Below the pieces are notes generated by a model. That model was not told the origin of the DNA and did not search any database. It saw only the letters and a program-made list of their open reading frames with translations. Positions 9,174 through 17,928 of a stretch of 64,000 nucleotides of DNA are shown here, piece by piece. Both the position numbers and the translations under genes were made by a program. The DNA is from Bacteroidota bacterium. GTDB lineage: Bacteria > Bacteroidota > Bacteroidia > Flavobacteriales_D > Sanyastnellaceae. How positions within the stretch are numbered: the stretch's first letter is position 1; each line of letters opens with the position of its first letter. Where the stretch lies: NCBI GenBank assembly GCA_027619225.1, contig JAQCFW010000008.1, positions 1 to 64,000 on the forward strand, written 5' to 3'.

Positions 9174-9614
9174 TTAATCTCCTTGTAAATTCTTATTCTC
9201 CTTGAACACCAACTTCAACTCTTCAGAAATTCCACCTTCACTTCTTCGAGCCACCCTTTTCAACTTTCTCAAAATACGTTCTTCGTTGAAATCTAAACCC
9301 TGTAATTGTTCAAGTGCCATAATTTGAATAAGCGTGCCTTGTAACATTGGCTCAGATGTAAAAACTGGCCACTCCTCCGTGTCTATCTCTACCCTAATCT
9401 TATCACTCTCTGCAATCCATTCTAAAGTCCAAGCATCTATTGCCGGTATATACTCCTCACAGGCCCCAGCTCCTCTATCTAGTCTCCACTCTAAAGCATC
9501 TTCCACCCACTCTCGTGTCGCCAATCCGTTTTCTGGCCAATCCGGTGCGCCCCCACAAACGAGGCAAGCAAAACACCACCAGGGCGTTATCGATATAGCA
9601 GAAAACATCATCAT
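9174..9614 (-). CDS. Hypothetical small secreted protein
   Basis: Not recognised. A 146-residue protein that begins with a short hydrophobic stretch (MFSAISITPWWCFACLVCGG), either a weak signal peptide or a membrane anchor with two cysteines. The rest is acidic and rich in Trp and Glu (NGLATREWVEDALEWRLDRG, then VEIDTEEWPVF), ending in a charged helix (EERILRKLKRVARR). The start codon region overlaps the stop of the saccharopine dehydrogenase gene by one base, so the two are probably co-transcribed. Translated codons look normal for the genome, but I see no domain. Confidence 0.6.
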   Translation of the reverse strand: MMMFSAISITPWWCFACLVCGGAPDWPENGLATREWVEDALEWRLDRGAGACEEYIPAIDAWTLEWIAESDKIRVEIDTEEWPVFTSEPMLQGTLIQIMALEQLQGLDFNEERILRKLKRVARRSEGGISEELKLVFKENKNLQGD

Positions 9615-10951
9615 TATAGTTCTATTTGAGACTCTTTAAATACCACCCCAAATTCCTCTAATTTAGGAAGAACCACATCATAGTAGTTAGGTGTTACTGG
9701 AATTTGTACCCCCACACTCCCGAATCCTCCACCTACCATCATATGTTCCGCTGCAATTGCCATAGGTAAACCTACGGTGTCAGACATCGCTGTATACATA
9801 GAGTCACGACCTTCTAAGAAAAACTCAGAAGTTCTAGCGTATCGTTTGCCGTCTTTCTCAAACTCGAATCTATGCCACATCACAATCATATCCCTATCTC
9901 CATCCTCTAGGGCCCACTTTTTCACAAGGAGTGCCTCGATTATTTCTGCAGGTGTTCCTTCTGTAATTTCAGGACCCACTTCCGTGTCGAAAAGCCCTAA
10001 CCACTCTAACCGTTCGTTCGTTTCGTGGTCGCTTATCACAGTTGCATTAATGGCTTCTGAAACCGTCATTCCCGCAGTTTTAGAAGGTAAAAACGATCTC
10101 GTCCACTCACTCCATGATATACCTTTAGACCAAACCAGCTTCGCATCATCCCTCACCATACCTAGCTGAACTAAAATATCCCACGACCTACAAAACCCAT
10201 CCACTCTCAGAGTTCCTCTGATCAAGGTCTCCATATCAGGTAGATTGTAAATCTCTTCGTATGTAAGAGAGTCACGATTGGGATAACCTTTAAAGAGCTG
10301 ACCCTCAACCTCAATCGCCCTAAGTCTGCGAAACACTCTGTGCGGAGGTACGAGTTTCACTCTCCCTGCATCCTTAAAGGTTGCTGAACCACCCTGACCA
10401 GCAAGCACAATGTTCCTCGGGTTCCACGAAATCTTGTAATGCCAAGGGTTGTTGTCCGACTCCTCAGCGACAAGGCCACCACAATACGATTCAAATCCCT
10501 TCATTACTCCCCCCTCAGACTTAATCTCATCTATAACCTTCATGGCACTCATGTGATCAATCCCAGGGTCAAGACCTATCTCATTCAGAACGAGAACACC
10601 AGCCTCCTTAGCGGCTTCATCAAGGGACTTCATCTCATCGCTCAAATAACTAGGAGTAATCACAGGCACTCCAGCAGCAATAGCAACTTTAGCAACACTA
10701 GCATGCAAAAAGGCTGGCACCATACTCATCACAAGATCTGCCTCACCTATCCTCTTATCTCTCTCAATATTATCGAGTGCAGACAATTGAAAAGCTTCTC
10801 CTATCTCATGACCGCTCACTTTTTGTTGAGCTACAGACAGATCAATATCTCCAACAACTACCTTCCAACCACACGCCTCAGACCTGTCTAAAAGTCTCTT
10901 GATTAATGTACTACAAGACCTTCCTGCTCCTAAAACTAAAATAGACTTCAT
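9614..10951 (-). CDS. Saccharopine dehydrogenase family oxidoreductase
   Basis: A 445-residue NAD(P)-dependent enzyme of the saccharopine dehydrogenase/reductase (Lys9-like) family. The Rossmann nucleotide-binding motif is at the very N terminus (ILVLGAGRSCSTLIKRLL), followed by the family stretch ending NEIGLDPGIDHMSAMKVID (about 140-160) and FESYCGGL. It probably acts in lysine breakdown by the saccharopine route or a related amino-acid conversion; no partner lysine gene is nearby, so the exact reaction is inferred. It is transcribed away from the lipoprotein operon, and the 112-bp gap between them holds a 10-bp inverted repeat. Confidence 0.85.
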   Translation of the reverse strand: MKSILVLGAGRSCSTLIKRLLDRSEACGWKVVVGDIDLSVAQQKVSGHEIGEAFQLSALDNIERDKRIGEADLVMSMVPAFLHASVAKVAIAAGVPVITPSYLSDEMKSLDEAAKEAGVLVLNEIGLDPGIDHMSAMKVIDEIKSEGGVMKGFESYCGGLVAEESDNNPWHYKISWNPRNIVLAGQGGSATFKDAGRVKLVPPHRVFRRLRAIEVEGQLFKGYPNRDSLTYEEIYNLPDMETLIRGTLRVDGFCRSWDILVQLGMVRDDAKLVWSKGISWSEWTRSFLPSKTAGMTVSEAINATVISDHETNERLEWLGLFDTEVGPEITEGTPAEIIEALLVKKWALEDGDRDMIVMWHRFEFEKDGKRYARTSEFFLEGRDSMYTAMSDTVGLPMAIAAEHMMVGGGFGSVGVQIPVTPNYYDVVLPKLEEFGVVFKESQIEL

Positions 10952-10980
10952 CTAAACTTTAATTATAAATATTTAACTCA

Positions 10981-11046
10981 GCAAGATATGGCACGCAAAT
11001 TGTTTTCACCCAAAATCAATACAAAACCTACAAAAGCATATCTTGC
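10981..11046. promoter_or_regulatory. Divergent control region with a 10-bp perfect inverted repeat
   Basis: GCAAGATATG at 10981-10990 and its exact complement CATATCTTGC at 11037-11046 flank the gap between the minus-strand saccharopine dehydrogenase and the plus-strand lipoprotein operon. Each arm reads TATCTTGC outward, two bases from TAnnTTTG, so the arms could be a mirrored pair of -7 boxes or operator half-sites. 46 bp separates the arms. Confidence 0.35.
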
Positions 11047-11063
11047 AAGTGAAATTAGCCGAG

Positions 11064-12449
11064 ATGAAAAATTTTATTTCCCCTTTTATAATAATACTTA
11101 CTGCTATTACCCTTAGCGCTTCATTAAATAGCTGTAAAGGAGCTAAGGCATACGTCAAGCGTGGAGCTAAGATGGAAGCCGCCGGAATGATAGACCAAGC
11201 CGCAGACTTTTACTCCACTGCTCTCAAGAAAAAACCAGCAAACTTAGATGCTCTATCTGGTCTCAATCGTACAGGCCAAATAATACTATCCCGACACCTC
11301 GCTTTATTCGAAGAAGCTATCCTAGGCAGCGAAAAGGATTCAGCAATTCGAAACTTCAAGAATGCCGAATCATTCTATGACAAGGTACACGCTTTAGGTG
11401 TAACTCTCAACTTTCCTGACTCAAAAAAAGCCCAATACGAAGCTGTGAAAAACGACCATGTTAAAGATCTTTACACGATTGCGACCTCGCACCTTGAAAA
11501 GTTAGAATACAACCAGGCTCTCAAACTGTTAGAGGAAATTACATCTCTCGTACCTGGCTTTAAAGATGCCGCCTCACTTGCTGATTACGCCTTTTGCACA
11601 CCAGCTTACGATTTAGCGATGACTTCAATGGACGATAAACTATTTCGTTCTGCATATGAAGGTTTCTCAGATGTAGTTAACCGCGATGCAACATTTAGAG
11701 ACGCTTCTGAAAGACGTGACGAAACTCTAGAACTAGGACGCTTCACGATTGCTCTTATGTCTTTCAAGAACGGTTCTAACAGACGTAATATCAGTACTAA
11801 GCTTAGCTCTTATGTAGAACAAAACCTCATGGGGTCTAACGACCCTTTCCTTGTTGTTGTAGATCGAGAATCGATTGACTTAATACTTCAAGAACAACAA
11901 CTAGAGCTCAGTGGACTTACATCTGGAGCAGAACTAGAAATAGGTTCACTACTTGGTGTTAAGGCGATGTTAAAGGGGACTGTCACAGAATGTTCTGTCT
12001 CAACAACGCCTCTCCGACACGAAAACAAACGCGGATACGAAAAATATAGAGTAGAAACTATCGATTCCGAGGGGGAAAAGCATTACGAAACGAAATATCG
12101 CTCCGTTGGATACACTGAATTTTACCAATCCTCTGAGGTTACAATGTCATTCACCCTCAAGCTCGTTTCAATGGAAACAGGAGCTATATTATCTAGCAAA
12201 ACAATGGAATCTTACTCTTCAGACGAGGTTCGATACTTAAAATACGGAGGTAATGCTAGAATGCTTTACCCCGCAAAATCTAATGGGTCAGTTAACGGTT
12301 CAAGTAGCGGACATAATATACTTCTAGGTCTAATTGGAGAAAGAGAAGATTTAAAAAACGACAATATCATGATTGATGATATCACCCAGAATTTAGCCGC
12401 AAAAATCCAACTCGAAATAGAGAGAATCATTCAAGAACAAGTAAGGTAA
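11064..12449 (+). CDS. TPR and CsgG-like outer-membrane lipoprotein
   Basis: A 461-residue lipoprotein (starting at ATG 11064; an in-frame TTG at 11043 would add seven residues ahead of the signal). The signal peptide ends in the lipobox SLNSC. Residues ~25-200 look like TPR or helical-repeat segments (EAAGMIDQAADFYSTALKKK, YNQALKLLEEI). From about 225 the protein resembles CsgG: LGRFTIALMSFKNG, VVDRESIDLILQEQQLELSG and LLGVKAMLKGTVTE. CsgG forms the outer-membrane pore for curli subunits; relatives such as FlgT/HfaB have structural roles. First gene of a three-lipoprotein operon. Pore formation is not proven by the sequence. Confidence 0.8.
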   Translation: MKNFISPFIIILTAITLSASLNSCKGAKAYVKRGAKMEAAGMIDQAADFYSTALKKKPANLDALSGLNRTGQIILSRHLALFEEAILGSEKDSAIRNFKNAESFYDKVHALGVTLNFPDSKKAQYEAVKNDHVKDLYTIATSHLEKLEYNQALKLLEEITSLVPGFKDAASLADYAFCTPAYDLAMTSMDDKLFRSAYEGFSDVVNRDATFRDASERRDETLELGRFTIALMSFKNGSNRRNISTKLSSYVEQNLMGSNDPFLVVVDRESIDLILQEQQLELSGLTSGAELEIGSLLGVKAMLKGTVTECSVSTTPLRHENKRGYEKYRVETIDSEGEKHYETKYRSVGYTEFYQSSEVTMSFTLKLVSMETGAILSSKTMESYSSDEVRYLKYGGNARMLYPAKSNGSVNGSSSGHNILLGLIGEREDLKNDNIMIDDITQNLAAKIQLEIERIIQEQVR

Positions 12450-12460
12450 AGTAAAGGAAT

Positions 12461-13843
12461 TTGAAGCAACGACTACACTCCATCAGCATACTAATTTTTG
12501 GCTCTTTTATTATCTTGGGGTTAGAAGGTTGTGCGAGCTTAAGTAAGGTGGATATGGAAAAACCTGTTTGGGCTACAGAAAGACCTATAAACTCAAGTTA
12601 CTATATAGGAATCGCAGGTGTTTCTAAAGAAGAATTTCCATATAATGCTTCAGAAATTGCAAGAGAAAACGCGCTCAACTCGCTTGCTAGAGAAATTCGA
12701 GTTAAGGTCTCATCTTCATCATTATTATCAACCCTTCAAGTAAACAGTTGGGTCGAGGAGAGTTTCATTTCAAACATAGAATCCACAGTTGTTGAAGATT
12801 TAGAGGGATTTAATTTAATAGACTCGTATGAGAGCCCTACGGAAGTCTTTGTCTACTACAGACTCTCTAAATCTGAGTACGCAAGGATTTTAGCTGAACG
12901 TAAACACGTTGTTTTGGGATCAGCATACGGACATTACTTAGATGCCGAAAGGAAAATCTCTGAAGGAGCAATTTCTGGAGCAATCGAGAGGTATTTAATG
13001 GGGCTTGACGTCATGAGTAAATACCTCGGAGAATTAAATCCTTATACGGGTGAAGATGGGATCCCTTTCGATCTAGATCGGGCATTACTAAATGGAATGT
13101 CAGATGCCATAAGCGGACTTGTATTGTTACACGAAAAAGAAGAAATTAAGCTTTTACTTAATAACAGGTATACTGACAAAGTATCTATCTCATCATTTTT
13201 CAACAACAATAGCGTTTTTGGAATTCCTTTAAAATATTCATACAACAGAGGAGCAATACCCGTTAGAGGTACCACAAAAACTTCTGGAAATGGAATTGCA
13301 GAAATCCCCCTTAACGGATTCACTCCAGGGATATCGCAAAGCGAACTTATCGTTGATGTGGACATTTTATCATTTTCAAAAGTCCTCAATTTGCTTAGTC
13401 CGCTCGGTCCACTACTTGAAGGTATAACATCTACACCTTTAAGGATTCCAATTGTCCTTGAGCGGCCTAAAGTTTTTGTTGTGGGTACTGAAAAAATGTT
13501 CCAAAAAACGATTTCTCAAGGAGAATTAATTCCAGCGCTAAGAGCGGCATTAATAGAAGAGGGAGTAGAGGTTATAGACCACGCTACTTCAAAAGCACTA
13601 ACTCTAACTGTTAATGCCGATACACAGGCTGGAGGTGAAGGTTCTGGCTTTTTTACTGCATATCTTAATGCTACATTAGAGCTCACAGACGAAAATGGAA
13701 AGCTCATCATGCAAAAAAACCTTGAGCGAATTAAAGGCGTTCAATTAGATAGGATAAAAGCAGGACAAGATGCGTACAGAAAGGCTGCTATTGAAATAAA
13801 AGGTAGATTTACAAGTAAATTTGTTGGTGCGCTATATGAATAG
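12461..13843 (+). CDS. LPP20-family lipoprotein, long form
   Basis: A 460-residue lipoprotein with a TTG start preceded by AAAGGA, one of the few possible ribosome-binding sites in the window. The lipobox is LEGC. Residues ~30-145 form an LPP20-like domain (PVWATERPINSSYYIGIAGVS, then ENALNSLAREIRVKVSSSS), and the rest has no recognised family: a segment with an Ig/carboxypeptidase-regulatory look (GTTKTSGNGIAEIPLNGFTPG) and a C-terminal part that may resemble FlgT or LptE-like folds (ALRAALIEEGVEVIDH). It begins 11 nt after the CsgG-like gene. Function unknown. Confidence 0.72.
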   Translation: MKQRLHSISILIFGSFIILGLEGCASLSKVDMEKPVWATERPINSSYYIGIAGVSKEEFPYNASEIARENALNSLAREIRVKVSSSSLLSTLQVNSWVEESFISNIESTVVEDLEGFNLIDSYESPTEVFVYYRLSKSEYARILAERKHVVLGSAYGHYLDAERKISEGAISGAIERYLMGLDVMSKYLGELNPYTGEDGIPFDLDRALLNGMSDAISGLVLLHEKEEIKLLLNNRYTDKVSISSFFNNNSVFGIPLKYSYNRGAIPVRGTTKTSGNGIAEIPLNGFTPGISQSELIVDVDILSFSKVLNLLSPLGPLLEGITSTPLRIPIVLERPKVFVVGTEKMFQKTISQGELIPALRAALIEEGVEVIDHATSKALTLTVNADTQAGGEGSGFFTAYLNATLELTDENGKLIMQKNLERIKGVQLDRIKAGQDAYRKAAIEIKGRFTSKFVGALYE

Positions 13844-13893
13844 ATTGTAGTTTGGCACAGTCTATGTAAAAATATTAAAAAAAAAAGAACATT

Positions 13894-14460
13894 ATGAATA
13901 ATATCAAAACCTTATGTGTCGCAGCTTCTGCGGTCATCTTTAGCCTTGCAGGTTGCAAAGGAAACCAAGCAATTACACCTACTCAAAATGGTGAAGTAGA
14001 AATAATAGAGTATTGTACAGGGTCAGAATACAATTCTGACAGCAAGCATTTTAGAGCGACTGCAACAGGTGAGAGCTTAAGCCGTGAAACGGCAAAGAAA
14101 ATGTCTAGGTCAAATGTGGAAAATCGTCTAGCACGATCTATCTCTGCAACACTATCTATCGTTACTGACAACTATGTAAACTCTACAAGTTTTAACAACA
14201 AAGAAGAGGTGACAGAGACATTCAATGACATGGCTCGTACAGTTGTAGAGCAGGAACTCAAAGGAGCTATTATCATCTGCGAAAGACTAACTCAAAAGGT
14301 GGACGGCTCTTTCGTTAGCTACATCGCTATAGAGTTAAGTGGAGAAGGAATCGCACAAGCTTACAATGAAAGACTCGCTAAAGACGAGCGCATCATGGCT
14401 GAATACAACTACGAAAACTTCAAGGAAACTTTTGAAGCGGAGATGAATAAACTGAACTAA
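13894..14460 (+). CDS. LPP20-like lipoprotein, short form
   Basis: A 188-residue lipoprotein with lipobox SLAGC. The mature part resembles the LPP20 domain: FRATATGESLSRETAKKMSR followed by a helix-strand pattern and a C-terminal acidic helix (ENFKETFEAEMNKLN). Third gene in the lipoprotein operon, 50 bp after the long LPP20 gene; the A-rich gap just before the ATG (13876-13893) lacks a clear Shine-Dalgarno. The same helix pattern (repeated Ala/Leu-Arg-Glu before an exposed strand) occurs in the neighbour, suggesting the two LPP20 domains may pair. Confidence 0.7.
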   Translation: MNNIKTLCVAASAVIFSLAGCKGNQAITPTQNGEVEIIEYCTGSEYNSDSKHFRATATGESLSRETAKKMSRSNVENRLARSISATLSIVTDNYVNSTSFNNKEEVTETFNDMARTVVEQELKGAIIICERLTQKVDGSFVSYIAIELSGEGIAQAYNERLAKDERIMAEYNYENFKETFEAEMNKLN

Positions 14461-14470
14461 CCTACACTGA

Positions 14471-15049
14471 CTAAATACTATTCACCCAATTCTTCAACAT
14501 CAATCTCCCGTCAGTGGTGAGTATCGATTCCGGATGGAATTGTAAACCCACAATGGGTCTAGATTTGTGTGAAATAGCGAGGATGATTTTTGTATTACTC
14601 CTCGCAAGCACAGATAAATCAGATGGAAGACTCGCTTCTACAGCACACCAACTGTGGTAATGCCCTACTTCACAACCAGAATGAATGTTTTCGAAAATAT
14701 CACAGGGTTCAACGATTTCCAATACTCCCACTCGACCATGAAGGACTTCATTCATGTTCTCTAACTCTCCTCCAAAATATTCTACAATTGCCTGAAGCCC
14801 TAAACACACCCCTAAGATTGGTTTATCTAATTTAACTGCGGATGCTAACACATCCATTAAACCCGGAGCATCAGAAGGCATACCTGGACCAGGAGATAAC
14901 ACTATTGCATCGAAAGGCTCAAGCACTTTATCAATTTCAATTTTAAGCTCCTCTGGTCTTACAACCACAACATTTGCTCCTGCTCTCTCAAGGTCATGAG
15001 AAAGATTCCATGAGAAAGAATCGTGATTATCGAAGAGTAAAACGTTCAT
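14471..15049 (-). CDS. Glutamine amidotransferase of anthranilate or aminodeoxychorismate synthase
   Basis: A 192-residue class I glutaminase that supplies ammonia to chorismate-using synthases (TrpG for tryptophan or PabA for folate). The catalytic triad is visible: Cys in PILGVCLGLQAI, and His and Glu in LQFHPESILT. The start is ATG 15049 (MNVLLFDNHDSFSWNL), the family's usual beginning; the frame extends 16 residues further without homology. No trpE, pabB or other trp gene is adjacent, so PabA is somewhat more likely than TrpG, but sequence alone does not decide. Divergent from ridA across 52 bp. Confidence 0.9.
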   Translation of the reverse strand: MNVLLFDNHDSFSWNLSHDLERAGANVVVVRPEELKIEIDKVLEPFDAIVLSPGPGMPSDAPGLMDVLASAVKLDKPILGVCLGLQAIVEYFGGELENMNEVLHGRVGVLEIVEPCDIFENIHSGCEVGHYHSWCAVEASLPSDLSVLARSNTKIILAISHKSRPIVGLQFHPESILTTDGRLMLKNWVNSI

Positions 15050-15076
15050 TTTGTAGAAATTGCTGCAAATTAGCGG

Positions 15077-15090
15077 TAAAGATATCTTTA
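15077..15090. promoter_or_regulatory. Palindromic bidirectional -7 element between pabA/trpG and ridA
   Basis: TAAAGATATCTTTA is a perfect 14-bp palindrome that reads TATCTTTA on both strands, each one base from TAnnTTTG. It lies 27 nt from the minus-strand start and 11 nt from the plus-strand start, so a single palindrome could serve both genes. It could equally be a regulator's operator. Confidence 0.4.
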
Positions 15091-15101
15091 AATTCATTTC
15101 A

Positions 15102-15491
15102 ATGTCACAACATCTTCACACAGACGACGCAGCAAAGCCTGTAGCATCTTATTCTCAAGCCGTAAAAGCTGGAGAACTCATCTTTGTAAGTGGGTGCATA
15201 CCTATAAATCCAGCAACGGGAAACTTAGTTGAATCTAATATTGAAGAAGCCACTGAACAATGTCTTGAAAATGTAAAGCAAATTCTAAAAGGAATTGGAC
15301 TCCATTTGGGAGATATCGTAAAGGCATCAATCTTTATGATAAATACCGAGGATTATTCTGGAATGGACTTAACCTACTCACAAATGATACCTCAACCATA
15401 TCCTGCGAGAGAAGCTATATTTGTAACAGCTCTTCCTAAAAATGCGCGAGTAGAAATTTCAGTGATCGCAAAAACTCGATCGCAAAAATAG
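15102..15491 (+). CDS. ridA: RidA family reactive intermediate deaminase
   Basis: A 129-residue RidA/YjgF/UK114 protein that hydrolyses reactive enamine/imine intermediates released by PLP enzymes. Family hallmarks are YSQAVKAGELIFVSGCIPINPATG, a central EATEQCLENVKQIL helix and the C-terminal YPAREAIFVTALPKNARVEIS, with the substrate-binding Arg in PAREA. The ATG at 15102 gives the normal N terminus; the upstream in-frame start at 15060 adds unmatched residues. It converges with lptD across 16 bp. Confidence 0.94.
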   Translation: MSQHLHTDDAAKPVASYSQAVKAGELIFVSGCIPINPATGNLVESNIEEATEQCLENVKQILKGIGLHLGDIVKASIFMINTEDYSGMDLTYSQMIPQPYPAREAIFVTALPKNARVEISVIAKTRSQK

Positions 15492-15507
15492 AATCTTAGT
15501 CTAAAAA

Positions 15508-17928
15508 TTAGAATAAAAACTCACCATTGCCTCCTCTGGCTTCGAATTTAATATCTTTTAAAAGAGGTGATTTTATATTGAGCCTAATCGCAAAACTTTT
15601 CCTTACTCCTATAGGGATCCAATTAAATGTGAGTTCCCAACAATGTAAATCCCAATGGACATTTATAGCAGTTGGCGTAAATTCTTTGTATTTCAAATCG
15701 TAACCCGTAGTGACATCAAATGTCCACTTTGAAAACAGTTTTACACCACCTCTCATAGCTATTCCATGAGTTATAGCAGATGTATCAGATTGCTGTGCCG
15801 TATCAAAATGTTTCGAGAGATTCATGGTGTAATCTAATCGGGTATTCCAGGGGTAACCACCTTCAGTTCCTCCATTGAAGGAAGTCCCCACTGCCGCAGT
15901 TGCTCTTTTGAGTCTAAGCACATCTGCACCTGAACCACTCGACGCTAAGAATGTTGAAACTGTAGCTCCAGTTGCGTCTTGAGCATAAGCTGAGTGTGTC
16001 GAAGTAAAGTTTAAATTCACCTTGTTAAATAAGCTTGTAAAACCTCTTGAAGTGATGTCTGAAAGTTGGAGCGAATCGGCTAAGAAATTGTAGCTCATCG
16101 AAGAAGAAAAGTTGTCAATAATTTTCACCTTCTTTACTTTTTCTAATGATGAATCCCAGATTTTAGCTTCTAAATTTTGACCTAAAGAAAAGTTAACAGC
16201 ACCCGATTCACGAATGTCTGTAGGTGCAAACCGATTGAGCTCCCAAGGGTTCCAAGAAAGCGACTCATCATTTAACACAGCGACTTGAGAACGAGTGCGC
16301 TCAGGGGTGTAGCTCATCGAAATACTTGGAGACAAGACGTGTCTCAAGGCTTTTAACCGACGCTTTTCTGCAAAAGTATACATTCCATAAAATCTTGTAT
16401 TTGCACTTAACGAAGCGCTCCAATTCCTGTCTGTCATGATGCCGGAAATTGTATCTATCTGCTCCATTAAATTACCTTCGATATCATATAAGAGTGATTT
16501 AGACAGCTCCGCAAAACCCATAAATTCATCATACTGAAATGATGGAGCAAAGGTGATAAAACCGATTGAACCACTCGAGGAAGCAGAAATACTATGCTTA
16601 AGGCCGCTCTTAATTTCCATAGACGAAAAATCTAGAGAGGCAAGAGAGGAGTCGGCGATTTGGGCTACATTTTCGAAACGAGAGTTATAGCTCATGGAAA
16701 TTCCATCTAACACCTTACTCGTTCCTTTATCTAAATTTAATATATCACTTATAGACCTACGACTCATCGTAAGAGTTGCAGAGGGTAAAGTCATGGACAC
16801 ATTGCCAGTAAGTGAGTTTTGTGAATGTCTGGCGCTTGTTGTAAGAGAGAAAGGAGATCTAGGAGCTGTGTAACTCCATTGTAAACTGGACTGGAAAGTG
16901 TTCGAAAGGAAATCTTCCATACTGGAATTTAGGTTTTCTTGGAATATGTCTGAAGATCCGAAATTTAGAGATGCCGAAAATCTTTGGTTGGGTCTTGACC
17001 TTGGGTCTTGTGTATGAGTCCACCTCACGAAGAAGTTGTTTTCTTTTGCAAATCCTGGTAAACCTTCAAACCCGGACTTCCTTTTGTTGTAGCTAAGCGT
17101 AAAATTTCCGTTAGATTTATACCTGTAATTGTATTGTGACACATTCTTCATAGCCCATGTACCACCTGAGTATAGATCGAAAAGCAGTCTTGTATCCCAA
17201 TGCTCTCCCAAGGGTAAATAGTATCCCAAATCCTTGAGGAAAAAACCCAACGTGCCACCATCTCCGTAACTAGGAAGAAGGAGTCCATGCGATCTCTTTT
17301 CTTGATTTAAAGGAAACCATGCGAAGGGCAGAGCAAGTGGTGTGGGTATTTTCCTGAATTTCATATATAGCGGTCCGGAGATTACTTTTTCGTCTGGGTA
17401 GAGAATCGCGCGCGATAAATGGAAATGGAAATGTGGGTTGTCTGCGTTACATGTTGTGAACTTTCCATCTTGAACATGGATTGCATCTCCAGGCAGGCGT
17501 TTAGAATTTTCTGCATGAAAAACCAGTTCTCCTTCAGTGGTTACAGCGTGATGACTAAATCCTTTTTCTGTATTGAAGTTGTAGCACAACTGATCTTGGG
17601 TGAAAACTGATGAACCCTGTTTAAAAACTGGTCGACCTGTCCAATTTCCCAGTGAATCTTTCGTTCCAAATGCACAAGCTTCTCTTATATCAGTCTTGTA
17701 AACCACCCTGTCAGCCGTCAACTCAACATCTCCACTCTTAATAATCACATCCCCAAACAACAATACCAGGTTGCTATCCACGATCATAACGATGCTATCT
17801 GAAGCAGAATATGTCATGGATTCATCCTGTCCCAACAAGGTCTCATTTTTCAACACAAGAATCAGGAAAAGGAAGAACATTCCTAACCTATATCCACGTG
17901 TATTTCCTTTAATTTCGGGGTAAGCCAT
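15508..17928 (-). CDS. lptD: LPS assembly outer-membrane protein LptD
   Basis: An 806-residue protein (start ATG 17928) that places LPS in the outer leaflet of the outer membrane. A basic N terminus and a hydrophobic signal (GMFFLFLILVL) lead to an OstA/LptA-like beta-jellyroll at about 40-140 (GDVIIKSGDVELTADRVVYK, AFGTKDSLGNW). The remaining ~600 residues are a beta-barrel rich in alternating aromatic strands, ending in the outer-membrane-type strand EARGGNGEFLF. Its start overlaps that of the divergent amidase gene in a CATG. A second start at 17880 would remove the basic n-region. A -7 box lies 20 nt upstream. Confidence 0.9.
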   Translation of the reverse strand: MAYPEIKGNTRGYRLGMFFLFLILVLKNETLLGQDESMTYSASDSIVMIVDSNLVLLFGDVIIKSGDVELTADRVVYKTDIREACAFGTKDSLGNWTGRPVFKQGSSVFTQDQLCYNFNTEKGFSHHAVTTEGELVFHAENSKRLPGDAIHVQDGKFTTCNADNPHFHFHLSRAILYPDEKVISGPLYMKFRKIPTPLALPFAWFPLNQEKRSHGLLLPSYGDGGTLGFFLKDLGYYLPLGEHWDTRLLFDLYSGGTWAMKNVSQYNYRYKSNGNFTLSYNKRKSGFEGLPGFAKENNFFVRWTHTQDPRSRPNQRFSASLNFGSSDIFQENLNSSMEDFLSNTFQSSLQWSYTAPRSPFSLTTSARHSQNSLTGNVSMTLPSATLTMSRRSISDILNLDKGTSKVLDGISMSYNSRFENVAQIADSSLASLDFSSMEIKSGLKHSISASSSGSIGFITFAPSFQYDEFMGFAELSKSLLYDIEGNLMEQIDTISGIMTDRNWSASLSANTRFYGMYTFAEKRRLKALRHVLSPSISMSYTPERTRSQVAVLNDESLSWNPWELNRFAPTDIRESGAVNFSLGQNLEAKIWDSSLEKVKKVKIIDNFSSSMSYNFLADSLQLSDITSRGFTSLFNKVNLNFTSTHSAYAQDATGATVSTFLASSGSGADVLRLKRATAAVGTSFNGGTEGGYPWNTRLDYTMNLSKHFDTAQQSDTSAITHGIAMRGGVKLFSKWTFDVTTGYDLKYKEFTPTAINVHWDLHCWELTFNWIPIGVRKSFAIRLNIKSPLLKDIKFEARGGNGEFLF
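17910..17917 (+). promoter_or_regulatory. Possible -7 box for the amidase operon
   Basis: TAATTTCG on the plus strand, one base from TAnnTTTG, ends 9 nt before the amidase ATG. It lies inside the first codons of lptD, so the two promoters face each other. A very short 5' leader is predicted. Confidence 0.35.

Noticed and set aside
10439-10891. 150-codon plus-strand frame inside the saccharopine dehydrogenase gene
   Set aside because: Antisense to a clear enzyme with Rossmann motif; product looks random.
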